Shown: positions 1 to 9,134, counted from the stretch's first letter. The stretch is DNA of 64,000 bases from Azospirillum sp. TSH100 (GCF_004923295.1 NZ_CP039634.1:2632001-2696000); one strand, 5' to 3'. Notes: generated by a model from the sequence alone, not told the origin. A program made the numbers and translations.

Positions 1-213
1 ATAGCCCAGCAGGCCGCCCAGCAGCGACGCGAGCGCGCAGATGTTGGTGTAGAACCACAGCTTCTTCGGCTTCTCCAGACACATCGGCACCAGCATCACG
101 TCCGGTGGCAATGGGAAGAAGGAGCTTTCGGCGAAGGAGATCGCCGACATCCACCAGACGGCATCGTCGCGGGCGGACAGGCGCTGGAGGCGCGTGTAAA
201 GAGAACGCAACAT
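1..213 (-). CDS. YqaA/DedA-like membrane protein, N-terminal part (runs off the left edge)
   Basis: The minus-strand frame starts with ATG at 211-213 and stays open to the window edge, giving 71 residues. After a short basic N-terminus it contains the stretch SSFFPLPPDVMLVPM, followed by a hydrophobic segment starting WFYTNICALASLLGG. This arrangement is typical of the YqaA branch of the DedA/SNARE-associated (VTT) family of inner-membrane proteins, which are linked to membrane homeostasis and lipid or ion handling; the exact substrate is unknown. It lies just downstream of the rplQ terminator hairpin, on the same strand, with only 23 bases between hairpin and start codon, so it may depend on readthrough. 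The C-terminal half is outside the window. Confidence 0.7.
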   Translation of the reverse strand, partial: MLRSLYTRLQRLSARDDAVWWMSAISFAESSFFPLPPDVMLVPMCLEKPKKLWFYTNICALASLLGGLLGY

Positions 214-236
214 TTGACCGGCCACATAAGAGAAAA

Positions 237-268
237 CCCTTCCTTCGGGGAGATCCCCGAAGGAAGGG
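237..268 (-). terminator. Rho-independent terminator after rplQ
   Basis: A perfect 14-bp inverted repeat (arms 237-250 and 255-268, loop AGAT) is followed on the minus strand by GTTTTCT. It sits about 100 bases past the rplQ stop codon and closes the rpsM-rpsK-rpoA-rplQ operon. Confidence 0.85.
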
Positions 269-368
269 TCTAATATATCACCGATATCGGCGGTTCCGTC
301 CTGTGCAACACGGGATACTGAGACCCGATGCCGCACAGGGCAGAAGACCGGCCCGATTGCCGGCCATG

Positions 369-797
369 TTACTCAGCGGTCTCGCCCTCGGCCTCGGCGA
401 CGTTCTGCGTCGGGCCGGAGTTCTGGCCCTTGGCCGAAACGTCACGGTCGACCAGCTCGAACACCGCCATGTCGGCGGCGTCGCCATAGCGGAAACCGGC
501 CTTCAGGACGCGGCTGTAGCCACCCTGGCGGTCCTTGTAACGGTCGGCCAGGACGGTGAACAGCTTGGTCACCGTCTCGTTGTCACGCAGCTGGGCGAAA
601 GCCAGACGACGGTTGGCCAGGCCACCCTTCTTGCCGAGCGTGATCAGCTTGTCGACGATCGGACGCAGGTCCTTCGCCTTCGGCAGGGTGGTGGTGATCT
701 GCTCGTGCTTGATCACCGCGTTCGCCATGTTCGAGAACATGGCCTTGCGGTGGCTGCTGGTCTTGCTGAACTTACGTCCCGAAACGCCGTGACGCAT
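369..797 (-). CDS. rplQ: 50S ribosomal protein L17
   Basis: L17 is a large-subunit protein near the peptide exit tunnel. The 142-residue product opens with [20 protein letters not shown], the very conserved L17 N-terminus, followed by [15 protein letters not shown]. It is longer than the E. coli protein (127 aa) because of an acidic, low-complexity C-terminal tail (from about residue 122, ending EAEGETAE), which is common in alphaproteobacteria. It is the last gene of the alpha operon, 161 bases after rpoA, and the spacer carries a strong hairpin (909-941). A terminator follows at 237-268. Confidence 0.97.
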   Translation of the reverse strand: MRHGVSGRKFSKTSSHRKAMFSNMANAVIKHEQITTTLPKAKDLRPIVDKLITLGKKGGLANRRLAFAQLRDNETVTKLFTVLADRYKDRQGGYSRVLKAGFRYGDAADMAVFELVDRDVSAKGQNSGPTQNVAEAEGETAE

Positions 798-908
798 GGC
801 GGTCCTCCTTCATGGCATGGCCCCCCTCGGGGAGCCGATCGTGAACCCCGCCGCCCAGTCGTAACGCTGGTACGGCTTGCGGGTCGGGCCGTGGCGGCCC
901 TGGGAAAT

Positions 909-941
909 GCGCCCTTCCCGACCGAAAAGCAGGAAGGGCGC
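909..941 (-). other. Intercistronic hairpin between rpoA and rplQ
   Basis: A perfect 10-bp inverted repeat (arms 909-918 and 932-941, 13-base loop) lies 18 bases downstream of the rpoA stop codon on the transcribed strand. It has no long U tract, so it is more likely an RNA processing, stability or attenuation element than a full terminator. Confidence 0.5.
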
Positions 942-958
942 GGCAAACAGCGAGATGC

Positions 959-1975
959 TTAGTACGGCTCTTCCAGACGCTTGGCCAGCTCTTCGATGTT
1001 CTCAGGCGGCCAGTTCGGGATTTCCATACCGAGGTGCAGGCCCATCTGGGACAGCACTTCCTTGATCTCGTTCAGCGACTTGCGGCCGAAGTTCGGGGTG
1101 CGGAGCATTTCCGCTTCCGTCTTCTGCACCAGATCGCCGATGTAGACGATGTTGTCGTTCTTGAGGCAGTTGGCCGAACGGACCGACAGTTCCAGCTCGT
1201 CCACCTTGCGGAGCAGGTTCTTGTTGAACGGAACCTCCTCGTGCTTCTCCTCGGAGACGGCGTGCGTCGGCTCCTCGAAGTTGATGAACAGCTGCAGCTG
1301 GTCCTGCAGGATGCGGGCGGCGAGCGCCACCGCGTCGTCCGGCTTGACCGAACCATTGGTCTCCACCGTCATCGACAGGCGGTCATAGTCGGTGACCTGC
1401 CCGACGCGGGCATTGTCGACCTTGTAGGACACCTTGCGGACCGGGGAGAACAGCGCGTCGATCGGAATGAGCCCGATGGGCGCGTCCTCCGGACGGTTCT
1501 GGCTGGCCGGGACATAGCCCTTGCCGGTCTCGACCGTCAGTTCCATGTTCAGCCGCGCGCCATTGTCCAGCGTGCAGATGACCAGTTCCGGATCCATGAC
1601 CTGGATGTCGGGACCGGTCTCGATCATGCCGGCCTTGACCTCGCCCGGGCCTTCGGCACGCAGGCGCATGCGCTTCGGGCCGTCGCCGCCCATGCGCAGA
1701 CCCATCGTCTTGATGTTCAGGACGATGTCGGTCACGTCCTCGCGGACGCCGGGAATGGACGAGAACTCGTGCAGCACGCCGTCGATGTGGATCGACGTGA
1801 CGGCGGCACCCTGCAGCGAGGAGAGCAGGATGCGGCGCAGCGCGTTGCCCAGCGTCAGACCGAAGCCGCGTTCCAGCGGCTCGGCGACCACGGTCGCGAA
1901 GCGGTCGGCGTCGTCGCCGGGCTGGATGTCCAGCTTGCTCGGCTTAATCAGTTCCTGCCAGTTCTTCTGAAGCAC
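959..1975 (-). CDS. rpoA: DNA-directed RNA polymerase subunit alpha
   Basis: Alpha dimerises to start assembly of RNA polymerase and contacts promoter UP elements and activators. The 338-residue protein begins [17 protein letters not shown], shows the N-terminal assembly domain ([17 protein letters not shown] at about residues 36-52) and a C-terminal domain with [21 protein letters not shown], whose Arg and Asn correspond to the DNA-binding determinants of the alpha CTD, then the [12 protein letters not shown] helix. Length is normal for alphaproteobacteria. It lies third in the rpsM-rpsK-rpoA-rplQ operon, 136 bases after rpsK, and a nested hairpin (2026-2078) fills that spacer. Confidence 0.98.
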   Translation of the reverse strand: MLQKNWQELIKPSKLDIQPGDDADRFATVVAEPLERGFGLTLGNALRRILLSSLQGAAVTSIHIDGVLHEFSSIPGVREDVTDIVLNIKTMGLRMGGDGPKRMRLRAEGPGEVKAGMIETGPDIQVMDPELVICTLDNGARLNMELTVETGKGYVPASQNRPEDAPIGLIPIDALFSPVRKVSYKVDNARVGQVTDYDRLSMTVETNGSVKPDDAVALAARILQDQLQLFINFEEPTHAVSEEKHEEVPFNKNLLRKVDELELSVRSANCLKNDNIVYIGDLVQKTEAEMLRTPNFGRKSLNEIKEVLSQMGLHLGMEIPNWPPENIEELAKRLEEPY

Positions 1976-2025
1976 GGATCGACCTCAAGATGCCATCGGG
2001 TGGACACGAACCCGCAGGGCCCGGT

Positions 2026-2078
2026 CCGTTCCCATGCTGAGGGGGCCGCGATGGCTGCGGCCCCCTGTCCCGGAACGG
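2026..2078 (-). other. Nested intercistronic hairpin between rpsK and rpoA
   Basis: A perfect 10-bp GC-rich inverted repeat (2040-2049 with 2057-2066) is enclosed by an outer 7-bp pairing, CCGTTCC at 2026-2032 with GGAACGG at 2072-2078. It lies inside the spacer just upstream of rpoA and has no U tract. A role in processing or differential expression of ribosomal and polymerase genes is an inference. Confidence 0.5.
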
Positions 2079-2111
2079 TCGGTCCCCGCGGGTGCGGAAA
2101 CGGTACTGAAC

Positions 2112-2510
2112 TTAGACGCGGCGCTTCTTCGGCGGACGAACGCCGTTGTGCGGGATCGGCGTAACGTCGCGGATCGAGGTGATCTGGAAGCCGATCGACT
2201 GCAGGGCGCGCAGAGCGGACTCACGCCCCGAACCCGGGCCCTTCACTTCGACTTCCAGAGTCTTCATGCCGTGTTCCTGAGCCTTGCGGCCGGCGTCCTC
2301 GGCAGCGACCTGGGCGGCGTAGGGCGTCGACTTGCGCGAACCCTTGAAGCCCATGGTGCCCGACGACGACCAGGCAATGGTGTTGCCCTGCGCGTCGGTG
2401 ATGGTGATCATCGTGTTGTTGAACGAGGCGTTCACGTGAGCGACGCCGGCGGTGATGTTCTTGCGCTCGCGACGACGCAGGCGCTGAGAAGCGGCGGAGG
2501 GCTTGGCCAT
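2112..2510 (-). CDS. rpsK: 30S ribosomal protein S11
   Basis: S11 is part of the small-subunit platform. The 132-residue product carries the family core [22 protein letters not shown] and ends in the conserved [19 protein letters not shown] region. The size matches the family (E. coli 129 aa). It follows rpsM after 15 bases, so the two are transcribed together, and precedes rpoA. No anomaly is seen. Confidence 0.98.
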   Translation of the reverse strand: MAKPSAASQRLRRRERKNITAGVAHVNASFNNTMITITDAQGNTIAWSSSGTMGFKGSRKSTPYAAQVAAEDAGRKAQEHGMKTLEVEVKGPGSGRESALRALQSIGFQITSIRDVTPIPHNGVRPPKKRRV

Positions 2511-2525
2511 TTTGCGTTCGTCCTC

Positions 2526-2894
2526 TTACTTCTTCTTGCCGGCGATCGGCTTGGCCGGACCCTTGCGGGTGCGGGCGTTCGTGTGGGTGCGCTGGCCGCG
2601 GACCGGCAGGCCCTTGCGGTGACGCAGGCCACGGTAGCAGCCCAGGTCCATCAGACGCTTGATGTTCATGGCGACTTCACGACGAAGATCGCCCTCGACG
2701 CGGTAATCGGCGTCGATGGTCTCGCGGATCTTCAGGACTTCGTCGTCCGTCAGCTCGTTCACGCGACGCTCGGCCGGGATCTCCAGCTTCGCGCAGATTT
2801 CCTTGGCCTTAAAGGGGCCGATGCCATGGATGTAGGTCAACCCGATCTCCACGCGCTTCTGCGCGGGGATGTTGACGCCAGCGATACGCGCCAC
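2526..2894 (-). CDS. rpsM: 30S ribosomal protein S13
   Basis: S13 sits in the head of the small subunit and contacts the P-site tRNA and 5S-side bridges. The 122-residue protein starts [26 protein letters not shown], the standard S13 opening, and ends with the basic [14 protein letters not shown] motif and a Lys-rich tail. It is the first gene of the alpha operon here, preceded by its own sigma70 promoter at 3033-3060 rather than by adk or secY. As in other alphaproteobacteria, rpsD is absent from this operon. Confidence 0.98.
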   Translation of the reverse strand: MARIAGVNIPAQKRVEIGLTYIHGIGPFKAKEICAKLEIPAERRVNELTDDEVLKIRETIDADYRVEGDLRREVAMNIKRLMDLGCYRGLRHRKGLPVRGQRTHTNARTRKGPAKPIAGKKK

Positions 2895-3032
2895 GCTACT
2901 CTCCTCAGTCTCGATATCTCAACGGCAGCCCGTCGGGCCGCCTACACACCGAGCAAATCCCGCCCGGCGCAAGGCCGAGACCGGGAACGCACAATGTTAC
3001 CCGCCACCCCTGTGGGGCAGCGAGAGGGTCGG

Positions 3033-3060
3033 ACTATAGAAAAACCCTGCAACTTGTCAA
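3033..3060 (-). promoter_or_regulatory. Sigma70 promoter of the rpsM-rpsK-rpoA-rplQ operon
   Basis: Read on the minus strand, TTGACA (3055-3060) is separated by 16 bases from TATAGT (3033-3038). This is a near-consensus housekeeping promoter about 140 bases upstream of rpsM, pointing into the operon, with no other gene between. Confidence 0.85.
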
Positions 3061-3092
3061 GGCCGATCGCTGGCCGTTGGCCGGCGCATCCG

Positions 3093-4514
3093 TCACTCGG
3101 CCGGAACCGGCAAGCGGACGGCACCCGGCGTCGGTGCCGCCGCCTCTTCGTCGGCCCCGGCCCCGCCGCCCTGTTCGTCGACGGCCGCGGCATCATTGAC
3201 CGGAACGGGCCGCAGGGGCGAGCGGCCCGAACTCAGCAATGCACGGTCGCGCAGCACCTGCGGCAGGTCCAGGCTCAGCTTCAGCTCGATGTTGCGCCAG
3301 ATCTGGCGCAGGCGCTGGACGTGCAGATCCTCACCGATCGACAGCACCACCGATTCGAGATTGTCCATGGTGATGCCGCGGTCGGCCAGCAGCACATTGC
3401 CCTTCCCGTCGGTCTTCGGGCAATTCAGCGCCTGGACCAGCCGTGGACGCGACTCCGGCCGGTCCATGAAGCGCTCGACATCGAAGATGGTGCGGATGTT
3501 GATGACGCGCAATGCCTCGATCTGGTCGAGATCGAGCGCCAGAATCAGCTGCGCCTGCGCCACCCAGTCCATCGTCTCGTAGATGCCGTAGGGGGTTTCG
3601 ACGAACAGCAGGATCGGGTTGGCGGTGGCAAGGTTCTGCACGTCCTCGATCTCGAACTCGGCCAGCCGGAATTTGATGGCTCCATCGATGCCCAGGATCA
3701 TGTCGATCGGGTATTCGCGGATGAAGCTCTGCGCCCGCGGATCGATCCGCCGGATTTGCAGCTGCGGCACCCGGCTCAACAGGGTTTGCAGGCCCAGCTT
3801 GGGGAAGAAACCGACCAGAAAGGCGATCAGCAACTCCGGCACCCGGTCGCCCACCGTCTGTTCCGGCACCATCTGCGCCATGTCCATATAGCCATGATGC
3901 AGGGTGACGGCGGTGATGCAGGCCAGAATGATATGCCCCGTCACCCGCAGGAAGGAGATCGGCGACAGATCGTAATTGGAGATGCGGCGGACCAGGTAGT
4001 CGATCGACCACACATAGGCGCCGAAGAAGGCGAAGGACAGCACCGCCACGGTCTGGAGCTGGTAGTGCACCATGTCGATCCGCTTGACGCCATCGACGCC
4101 ATACAGGGTCATGCCGCTGAACAGGGGCTGGAAATGGTCAAGCCGCTCCGTTCCCAGCAGCATGCCGCTGGATGTCAGGAAGCCGCTGAAGGACACCATG
4201 ATGAAGACCAGGACCGGGAAGAAATAGGCCCTCCACTCCGACCGCTGGGTCCGGTCCGGCCCCTGCGGAAGCGCCCGGTACTTGTAGGCGGCGAACTCGA
4301 AGGAGGGGATCAGCTGGTCGTGATCCTGCCCCTCGATGCGGAAGACCGACTCCAGATCGGCGATGATCTTCTGCCTCACATTCTTGATGTTGCTGCGCCC
4401 GATGAAGATCGTCAGCGGCAGGATGAAGGACAGGCCGAGCAGCCCCAGCGCGCTCAGCACCCGCAGTTCGCCGATCACCTGGATCACTTGGTCGAACATC
4501 CCGCCCCCGTCCAC
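3093..4514 (-). CDS. Unrecognised multi-pass membrane protein
   Basis: I do not recognise the family. The 473-residue frame (an alternative start, MFDQVIQ, lies five codons in at 4499) shows a hydrophobic segment at about residues 17-39 (LSALGLLGLSFILPLTIFIG), a second at about 97-120 (FFPVLVFIMVSFSGFL), others at about 153-170 and 185-205, and another near 235-250. The last 200 residues are soluble in character and contain two helical stretches, WVAQAQLILALDLDQIEALR and the following INIRTIFDVERFM, whose spacing recalls a helix-hairpin-helix-like repeat, although this is only a visual impression. The tail is Ala/Pro/Glu-rich (EQGGGAGADEEAAAPTPG), so probably cytoplasmic and disordered. It lies alone between the rpsM promoter and a secreted TPR gene. 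Confidence 0.75.
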   Translation of the reverse strand: MDGGGMFDQVIQVIGELRVLSALGLLGLSFILPLTIFIGRSNIKNVRQKIIADLESVFRIEGQDHDQLIPSFEFAAYKYRALPQGPDRTQRSEWRAYFFPVLVFIMVSFSGFLTSSGMLLGTERLDHFQPLFSGMTLYGVDGVKRIDMVHYQLQTVAVLSFAFFGAYVWSIDYLVRRISNYDLSPISFLRVTGHIILACITAVTLHHGYMDMAQMVPEQTVGDRVPELLIAFLVGFFPKLGLQTLLSRVPQLQIRRIDPRAQSFIREYPIDMILGIDGAIKFRLAEFEIEDVQNLATANPILLFVETPYGIYETMDWVAQAQLILALDLDQIEALRVINIRTIFDVERFMDRPESRPRLVQALNCPKTDGKGNVLLADRGITMDNLESVVLSIGEDLHVQRLRQIWRNIELKLSLDLPQVLRDRALLSSGRSPLRPVPVNDAAAVDEQGGGAGADEEAAAPTPGAVRLPVPAE

Positions 4515-4651
4515 AGGGCCGTCACGCCAGCCAAGGACGTGCGGTCACGACAAAGCGACCGTTCAGCGGTCGCGCCGACGATGGTTATACCTCTTATGCG
4601 AGATTTTCAGGATATATTTACGCGTAACAATCGGCGGCACGCCAGGGTGGA

Positions 4652-5209
4652 TCAGAGGTCCCGTCCCGCCGGTCGACGGCGAAGCGCATCGGCCTGCGCG
4701 CGAACGCGGGTGAGGTGCGGGTTGATCTTTAGTGCCGCGTCGAAGGCGCGGAGCGCCGGCTTCTCGTCGCCGAGCGCCAGATAGACCAGCCCCAATTCCA
4801 CCAGCGCCCCGAAATGGCGGGGTTCCAGCGACAGCGCCCGGTGCAGATCCAGCATGGCACCGCGATAATCGCCCAGCATGTAATGGGCGGCGGCGCGCTT
4901 GTTCCACCCCTCCGCATAGGATGGATCGCGGGCGACCACGGCGTCGAAGGCATGCAGGGCCGCCTCGTAATCATCGCCGTTCAGGCTGAACACCCCGGCA
5001 CGCATATCGCGCACCATCGCCGGATCGGGATGGTCCAGCCAGAAGTCCCAGATATGCTCCTCCACCGATTCGGCATAGGCCGCGTCGGTGGCGGTGTGCA
5101 AAGCCTGGAAAAGACTGTCGAGACGCATGTTTCCCTGCCCTGCCCCGGCCGGCACCCCGAGGGTCAGCGTCAAAAGCACAGTCAAGGAAAAGAAGCGTCG
5201 AATCGTCAT
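4652..5209 (-). CDS. Secreted tetratricopeptide-repeat protein
   Basis: The chosen start (5209) gives MTIRRFFSLTVLLTLTLGVP, a clean signal peptide with likely cleavage after an Ala/Gly-rich AGAG region; an upstream in-frame ATG at 5245 would bury it. The mature part, about 160 residues, has TPR-like helices: GDDYEAALHAFDAVVARDPSYAE, then MLGDYRGAMLDLHRALSLEP and LGDEKPALRAFDAALKINPH, three consecutive repeats that normally form a protein-binding solenoid. Export places it in the periplasm. It lies downstream of the EF-G gene on the same strand but beyond that gene's terminator, so it is probably a separate unit. The binding partner cannot be inferred. Confidence 0.85.
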   Translation of the reverse strand: MTIRRFFSLTVLLTLTLGVPAGAGQGNMRLDSLFQALHTATDAAYAESVEEHIWDFWLDHPDPAMVRDMRAGVFSLNGDDYEAALHAFDAVVARDPSYAEGWNKRAAAHYMLGDYRGAMLDLHRALSLEPRHFGALVELGLVYLALGDEKPALRAFDAALKINPHLTRVRAQADALRRRPAGRDL

Positions 5210-5434
5210 GCTCCAAATTTGGGCACGGATTCGATAAGATGCCAACTATTTTTTGGTTGCAAATCGATAATGAAATGGTCAAGGGGGCCCATGGCGACGC
5301 CTTAGGGCAGCAGACCTATGCCCCTTATACCATCAGTGCATGCAACAGGCCGGCTTGGGAACGGATGGCATGCCTCCCTGTTCACAAGCCCCCCGGATCG
5401 GCAAAATCCGCAATCGCAACCTTCATAACGGCAA

Positions 5435-5462
5435 ACGGCCGGCGGATCGCTCCGCCGGCCGT
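5435..5462 (-). terminator. Terminator after the EF-G gene
   Basis: A perfect 12-bp inverted repeat (5435-5446 and 5451-5462, loop TCGC) lies 38 bases beyond the stop codon at 5501, followed on the minus strand by GTTTGCCGTT. The U tract is weak but the stem is very stable. Confidence 0.7.
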
Positions 5463-5500
5463 CAGCTTTACCGGATGATTCCCGATTGCCTTGAGGGCGA

Positions 5501-7642
5501 TCAGGCGGCCTTGTTGCGGCCGGCCACGATTTCGTCGGTGACGTTGCGCGGCACCGGCTCGTAGTGGCTAAACTCCATCGAGTAGGACGCACGGCCCGAG
5601 GTCATGCCGCGCAGCTGGCCGATGTAGCCGAACATTTCGTTCAGCGGGACATTGGCCTCGACGGCGATGTTCGAACCACGCTCCAGCTGGCCCAGGACGG
5701 TGCCGCGACGACGGTTCACGTCGCCGATGACGTCGCCCAGGTAATCCTCCGGCGTGACGATCTCGACCTTCATCACCGGCTCGAGCAGGATCGGGCCGGC
5801 CTTCGGCAGAGCCTCACGGAAGCAGGCCTTGGCGGCGATTTCGAACGTCAGGGCGTTCGAGTCGACGTCGTGGTACTTGCCGTCCACCAGGCGGGCGCTG
5901 AAGTCCACAGTCGGATAGCCGGCGAGGACGCCGTCTTCCTTCTGCATTTCCAGGCCCTTGCCGACCGACGGGACATATTCGCGCGGAACCGAGCCGCCGA
6001 CCGTCTCGTCCTTGAAGGTGAAGCCGGCACCACGCTCCAGCGGCTCGAAGATGATCTTCACTTCGGCGAACTGGCCCGAACCACCGGTCTGCTTCTTGTG
6101 GGTGTAGGTGTATTCGACCGGCTTGGTGATCGTCTCGCGGTAGGCGACCTGGGGCTTGCCCATGTTGCCTTCCACGCCGAACTCCGTGCGCATGCGGTCC
6201 AGCGTCACTTCCAGATGCAGCTCGCCCATGCCGCGCAGGATGGTCTGGCCGGTTTCACGGTCGGTCTCCAGGCGGAGCGACGGATCGGCGCGGACCATCT
6301 TGCCGAGCGCGATCGAGAACTTCTCCTGCTCGCCCTTGGTCTTCGGCTCGACCGAGACGCTGATGACGGGGTCGGGGAAGCGCATGCGCTCCAGGATGAC
6401 CGGGTGGGCGGCGTCGCAGAGCGTGTCACCGGTCTCGGTCTCCTGCAGGGAGACGAGCGCGATGATGTCGCCGGCGCGGGCTTCCTCGATCGGGTTGGCT
6501 TCCTTCGCGAACATCTCGACCATGCGGCCGATCTTCTCGCGCTTGCCGCGGGTCGAGTTCAGGATCGACATGCCCTTGGTCAGCACGCCCGAATAGACGC
6601 GGATGAAGGTCATCGAGCCGTAGGTGTCGTTCAGCACCTTGAAGGCCAGAGCCGAGAAGGGCGCGTCGTCGGAGCTGAGACGCTCGCCGTTCGGGTTGCC
6701 GTCCTCGTCCACCGTCTTGATGGCCTCGACGTCGGTCGGGGCCGGCAGCAGATCGACGACCGCATCCAGAACCTGCTGGACGCCCTTGTTCTTGTAGGAC
6801 GAGCCGCAGAGGACCGGGGTGAAGGCGCTGGTGATGGTGCCCTTGCGCAGGCAGGCGCGCAGCACGTCGGCCGACGGCTCCTCACCCGACTCCAGATAGG
6901 CTTCCATCGCCGCGTCGTCCTGCTCCAGGGCGGTGTCGACCAGCTCAGAACGCAGCTGCGGTATCAGCGCGATGTTGTCGAGGTCTTCCTTGACCGTCAG
7001 GTTGAGCTTCTCGGCGAGATCGTCGGTGATCTCCCAGATCTCCCACTTGGCGTCCTTGTCGTCCGAGAACCAGACATAGGCCTTCATCTCGACGAGGTCG
7101 ACCATGCCGCGGAAGTTGTCTTCCGAGCCGAGCGGAACCTGGATGCAGACCGGACGGGCGTTCAGGCGCTGACGGATCATGCCGACGCAACGCTGGAAGT
7201 TGGCGCCCGAGCGGTCCATCTTGTTGACGTAGCAGATGCGCGGAACGTTGTAGTTGTCCGCCAGACGCCAGTTGGTCTCCGACTGCGGCTCCACGCCGGC
7301 GACGCCGTCGAACACCACCACCGCACCGTCGAGGACACGCAGCGAACGGTTCACCTCGATGGTGAAGTCGACGTGGCCCGGGGTGTCGATGACGTTGATC
7401 TTCTTGTCGCGCCAGAAGGCCGAAACCGCGGCGGACTGAATGGTGATGCCGCGCTTCTGCTCCTGCTCCATGTAGTCGGTCGTGGTCGACGTCTTCAGAT
7501 CCTTCGTCTCGTGGACGTCGATGATCGTGTGCTTGCGACCGGTGTAGTACAGAATGCGTTCGGTAGTCGTCGTCTTGCCCGCGTCGACGTGGGCGATGAT
7601 GCCGATGTTCCGAATGTCAGACAGTGGCGTTTGGCGCGGCAT
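5501..7642 (-). CDS. fusA: Elongation factor G (stand-alone paralogue)
   Basis: EF-G drives GTP-dependent translocation of tRNA and mRNA on the ribosome and helps in recycling. All GTPase motifs are present: [12 protein letters not shown] (G1, residues 17-28), RGITI (G2), DTPGH (G3), NKMD (G4) and GSSYKNKG (G5 region), followed by domains II to V, including [11 protein letters not shown] in domain IV. At 713 residues it is somewhat longer than typical EF-G (about 692-704). Compared with E. coli EF-G there are about five extra residues in switch I, between VH and YMEQEQ (residues 44-58, [13 protein letters not shown]). It is not beside tuf, rpsG or rpsL, as the normal fusA is, so it may be a second copy. 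It ends at a strong terminator. Confidence 0.92.
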   Translation of the reverse strand: MPRQTPLSDIRNIGIIAHVDAGKTTTTERILYYTGRKHTIIDVHETKDLKTSTTTDYMEQEQKRGITIQSAAVSAFWRDKKINVIDTPGHVDFTIEVNRSLRVLDGAVVVFDGVAGVEPQSETNWRLADNYNVPRICYVNKMDRSGANFQRCVGMIRQRLNARPVCIQVPLGSEDNFRGMVDLVEMKAYVWFSDDKDAKWEIWEITDDLAEKLNLTVKEDLDNIALIPQLRSELVDTALEQDDAAMEAYLESGEEPSADVLRACLRKGTITSAFTPVLCGSSYKNKGVQQVLDAVVDLLPAPTDVEAIKTVDEDGNPNGERLSSDDAPFSALAFKVLNDTYGSMTFIRVYSGVLTKGMSILNSTRGKREKIGRMVEMFAKEANPIEEARAGDIIALVSLQETETGDTLCDAAHPVILERMRFPDPVISVSVEPKTKGEQEKFSIALGKMVRADPSLRLETDRETGQTILRGMGELHLEVTLDRMRTEFGVEGNMGKPQVAYRETITKPVEYTYTHKKQTGGSGQFAEVKIIFEPLERGAGFTFKDETVGGSVPREYVPSVGKGLEMQKEDGVLAGYPTVDFSARLVDGKYHDVDSNALTFEIAAKACFREALPKAGPILLEPVMKVEIVTPEDYLGDVIGDVNRRRGTVLGQLERGSNIAVEANVPLNEMFGYIGQLRGMTSGRASYSMEFSHYEPVPRNVTDEIVAGRNKAA

Positions 7643-7766
7643 GTTGCGGTTCCATTGCAGTAACGCGACAACCGAAGCGCGACCGTCAGGGGTCGTCCGC
7701 TTCGGCGGCAGAGGTTGGTCGGGGTTTTACGGGCGATCTGTTAAGGCGTCATTAACATTCCGTAAA

Positions 7767-7785
7767 CCGACAAGCAATTTGTCGG
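7767..7785. promoter_or_regulatory. Palindrome upstream of the EF-G gene
   Basis: CCGACAA (7767-7773) and TTGTCGG (7779-7785) form a perfect 7-bp dyad with a 5-base spacer in AT-richer DNA about 125 bases upstream of the EF-G start. It resembles an operator half-site pair. The regulator is unknown. Confidence 0.35.
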
Positions 7786-7871
7786 AATATTGAAGCGCGC
7801 GGCCCTCACAGCGTTCGGGCCACGCCGGCACACCCCAACCGAGGCTGCCGGGTCGCCCCGTTTCCGCCGCC

Positions 7872-8219
7872 TTATTTAGCAGCGGTGACCTGAATTTCAA
7901 CGAGATACTCCGGCGCGGCCAGCTTGGCTTCCACCGTGGCGCGGGCGGGCGGATTGGCCGGGTCGACCCAGGCTTCCCACGCCTTGTTCATCGCACCGAA
8001 GCTGGCGATGTCCACCAGATAGATGGTGGCCGACAGCAGCTTGCTCTTGTCGCTGCCCGCTTCCGCCAGCAGGGCGTCGATCTGGGCCAGGATCTGGGCG
8101 GTCTGACGTTCGACGTCGGGCGTCGGCTCGTCGGCGACCTGACCGGCGAGATAGACCGTGTCCTTGTGGACAACCATCTGGCTCATGCGCGGTCCGGTGT
8201 GGAAGCGCTGGATCGACAT
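7872..8219 (-). CDS. RidA family protein (YjgF/UK114)
   Basis: RidA-family enzymes hydrolyse reactive enamine or imine intermediates from PLP-dependent deamination of amino acids. The 115-residue product has the family size and trimer-forming pattern: MSQMVVHKDTVYLAGQVADE near the N-terminus and a C-terminal PPARATVEAKLAAPEYLVEIQVTAA, where the Arg of the PARATVE-type motif (about residue 92) is the carboxylate-binding residue seen in active RidA proteins. The Glu near the end (YLVEIQV) also fits. It stands alone upstream of the EF-G gene on the same strand, with a 229-base gap, so co-transcription is not certain. Subgroup assignment is not possible by eye. Confidence 0.9.
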   Translation of the reverse strand: MSIQRFHTGPRMSQMVVHKDTVYLAGQVADEPTPDVERQTAQILAQIDALLAEAGSDKSKLLSATIYLVDIASFGAMNKAWEAWVDPANPPARATVEAKLAAPEYLVEIQVTAAK

Positions 8220-8312
8220 TGCGGAAAGACTCCGGGTTCCGGGGCTGAAAAGACGCGGGTACGTCTATGCCATTCGGGGCCGCGCGCGAAGAAAAAAATG
8301 CGCCCCCGCGGC

Positions 8313-9116
8313 TCAGGGCTGCCCCGCAGCGCTTTCCTTCGCCAAAAGTGGGGCGAAACGCGCGGAGGGGACTGCAAAATTGCGCACGGCAGGCGCGTTC
8401 CCGGCAGCGACGCCGACTCCGGCAACCGCCCATCCCCCGCCCTGCGCCGTCCTCGCCAGCAGCGGCCCGCCGCTGGTCCCGCGCGTGGCGTCACAGTCAT
8501 GCACCAGCAGCCCGCCGCTCTCCCCCAGCAGATGGCAGTCGCGGTCGGCCATCAGGATCTGCGCCCGGTCCTGGCTGTAGCCGCCGAGCATCAGCGGCGC
8601 GCCGGACCGCAGCGGCTCGGCGCTGACGGGGAGCGGCGGCACCGAGTCCGGCGCCGGATCGGCCAGGGTCAGCACCGCCCAATCGGCGGCGGCCATCGGC
8701 GCCGCGGCGGCCGGGTCATAGGCCGGATCGGTCGCCACCTGCGCCACCCTGACATGGCGGGTGTACGCACCCCGGTCGTAACCGAACAGCACATGCAGGG
8801 AGGACGCCTGGAGGAAGCGGCGGGTGCGCGGATTGAACAGGCAATGGCCGGCGGTCACCACCGTGCTCCGGCCGACCAGCGCCCCGGTGCAACGCCCGGC
8901 CAGATTCGTCTGCACCCGCACCACGCTGCGCCAGGGATCCGCGGCCGCATCCACCGGCGCCCGCCGGTCGTCCATCCCGACGCCGGGCAGAAGCGGCCGT
9001 TCCGCATGGGCGGTGGCCGCGCCGGCCAGGAGCGTGAGGGCGAGAGCGGTTACGGCCAGACGGCCGGGACCGGCCTGCCGTCGGCCGCGCGCATGTTCTT
9101 GCTCCGTTTCCCTCAA
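8313..9116 (-). CDS. Secreted trypsin-like serine protease
   Basis: The frame holds a full chymotrypsin-fold triad: His in VVTAGHCLF, Asp in AAADWAVLTL and Ser in GTSGGPLL, with a CTGAL segment before the His. The start chosen is TTG at 9116 because GGAGG lies 8 bases upstream on the minus strand, and it yields a signal peptide (basic start, then LAVTALALTLLAGAATAHA). The predicted 267-residue protein is therefore exported. The open frame continues further upstream only as an antisense shadow of the topoisomerase gene. The gene is divergent from that topoisomerase with just 18 bases between starts, so each promoter must lie inside the neighbour's 5' coding region. Substrate unknown. Confidence 0.85.
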   Translation of the reverse strand: MRETEQEHARGRRQAGPGRLAVTALALTLLAGAATAHAERPLLPGVGMDDRRAPVDAAADPWRSVVRVQTNLAGRCTGALVGRSTVVTAGHCLFNPRTRRFLQASSLHVLFGYDRGAYTRHVRVAQVATDPAYDPAAAAPMAAADWAVLTLADPAPDSVPPLPVSAEPLRSGAPLMLGGYSQDRAQILMADRDCHLLGESGGLLVHDCDATRGTSGGPLLARTAQGGGWAVAGVGVAAGNAPAVRNFAVPSARFAPLLAKESAAGQP

Positions 9117-9134
9117 TCCCGTATCCTCCGGCGC

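Noticed and set aside
2034-4784. A 916-codon plus-strand open frame covering rpsK, rpsM and part of the membrane gene
   Set aside because: It is antisense to well-supported ribosomal genes and has no domain pattern or start signals.
5564-7663. A 699-codon plus-strand frame antisense to the EF-G gene
   Set aside because: Antisense shadow of the EF-G codons; composition is repetitive (Asp, His, Val, Arg, Leu) and it has no ribosome site.
8166-9134. N-terminal extension of the topoisomerase frame by 323 codons
   Set aside because: It lies antisense to the trypsin-like protease, is low-complexity, and the Toprim domain starts right after ATG at 9135.
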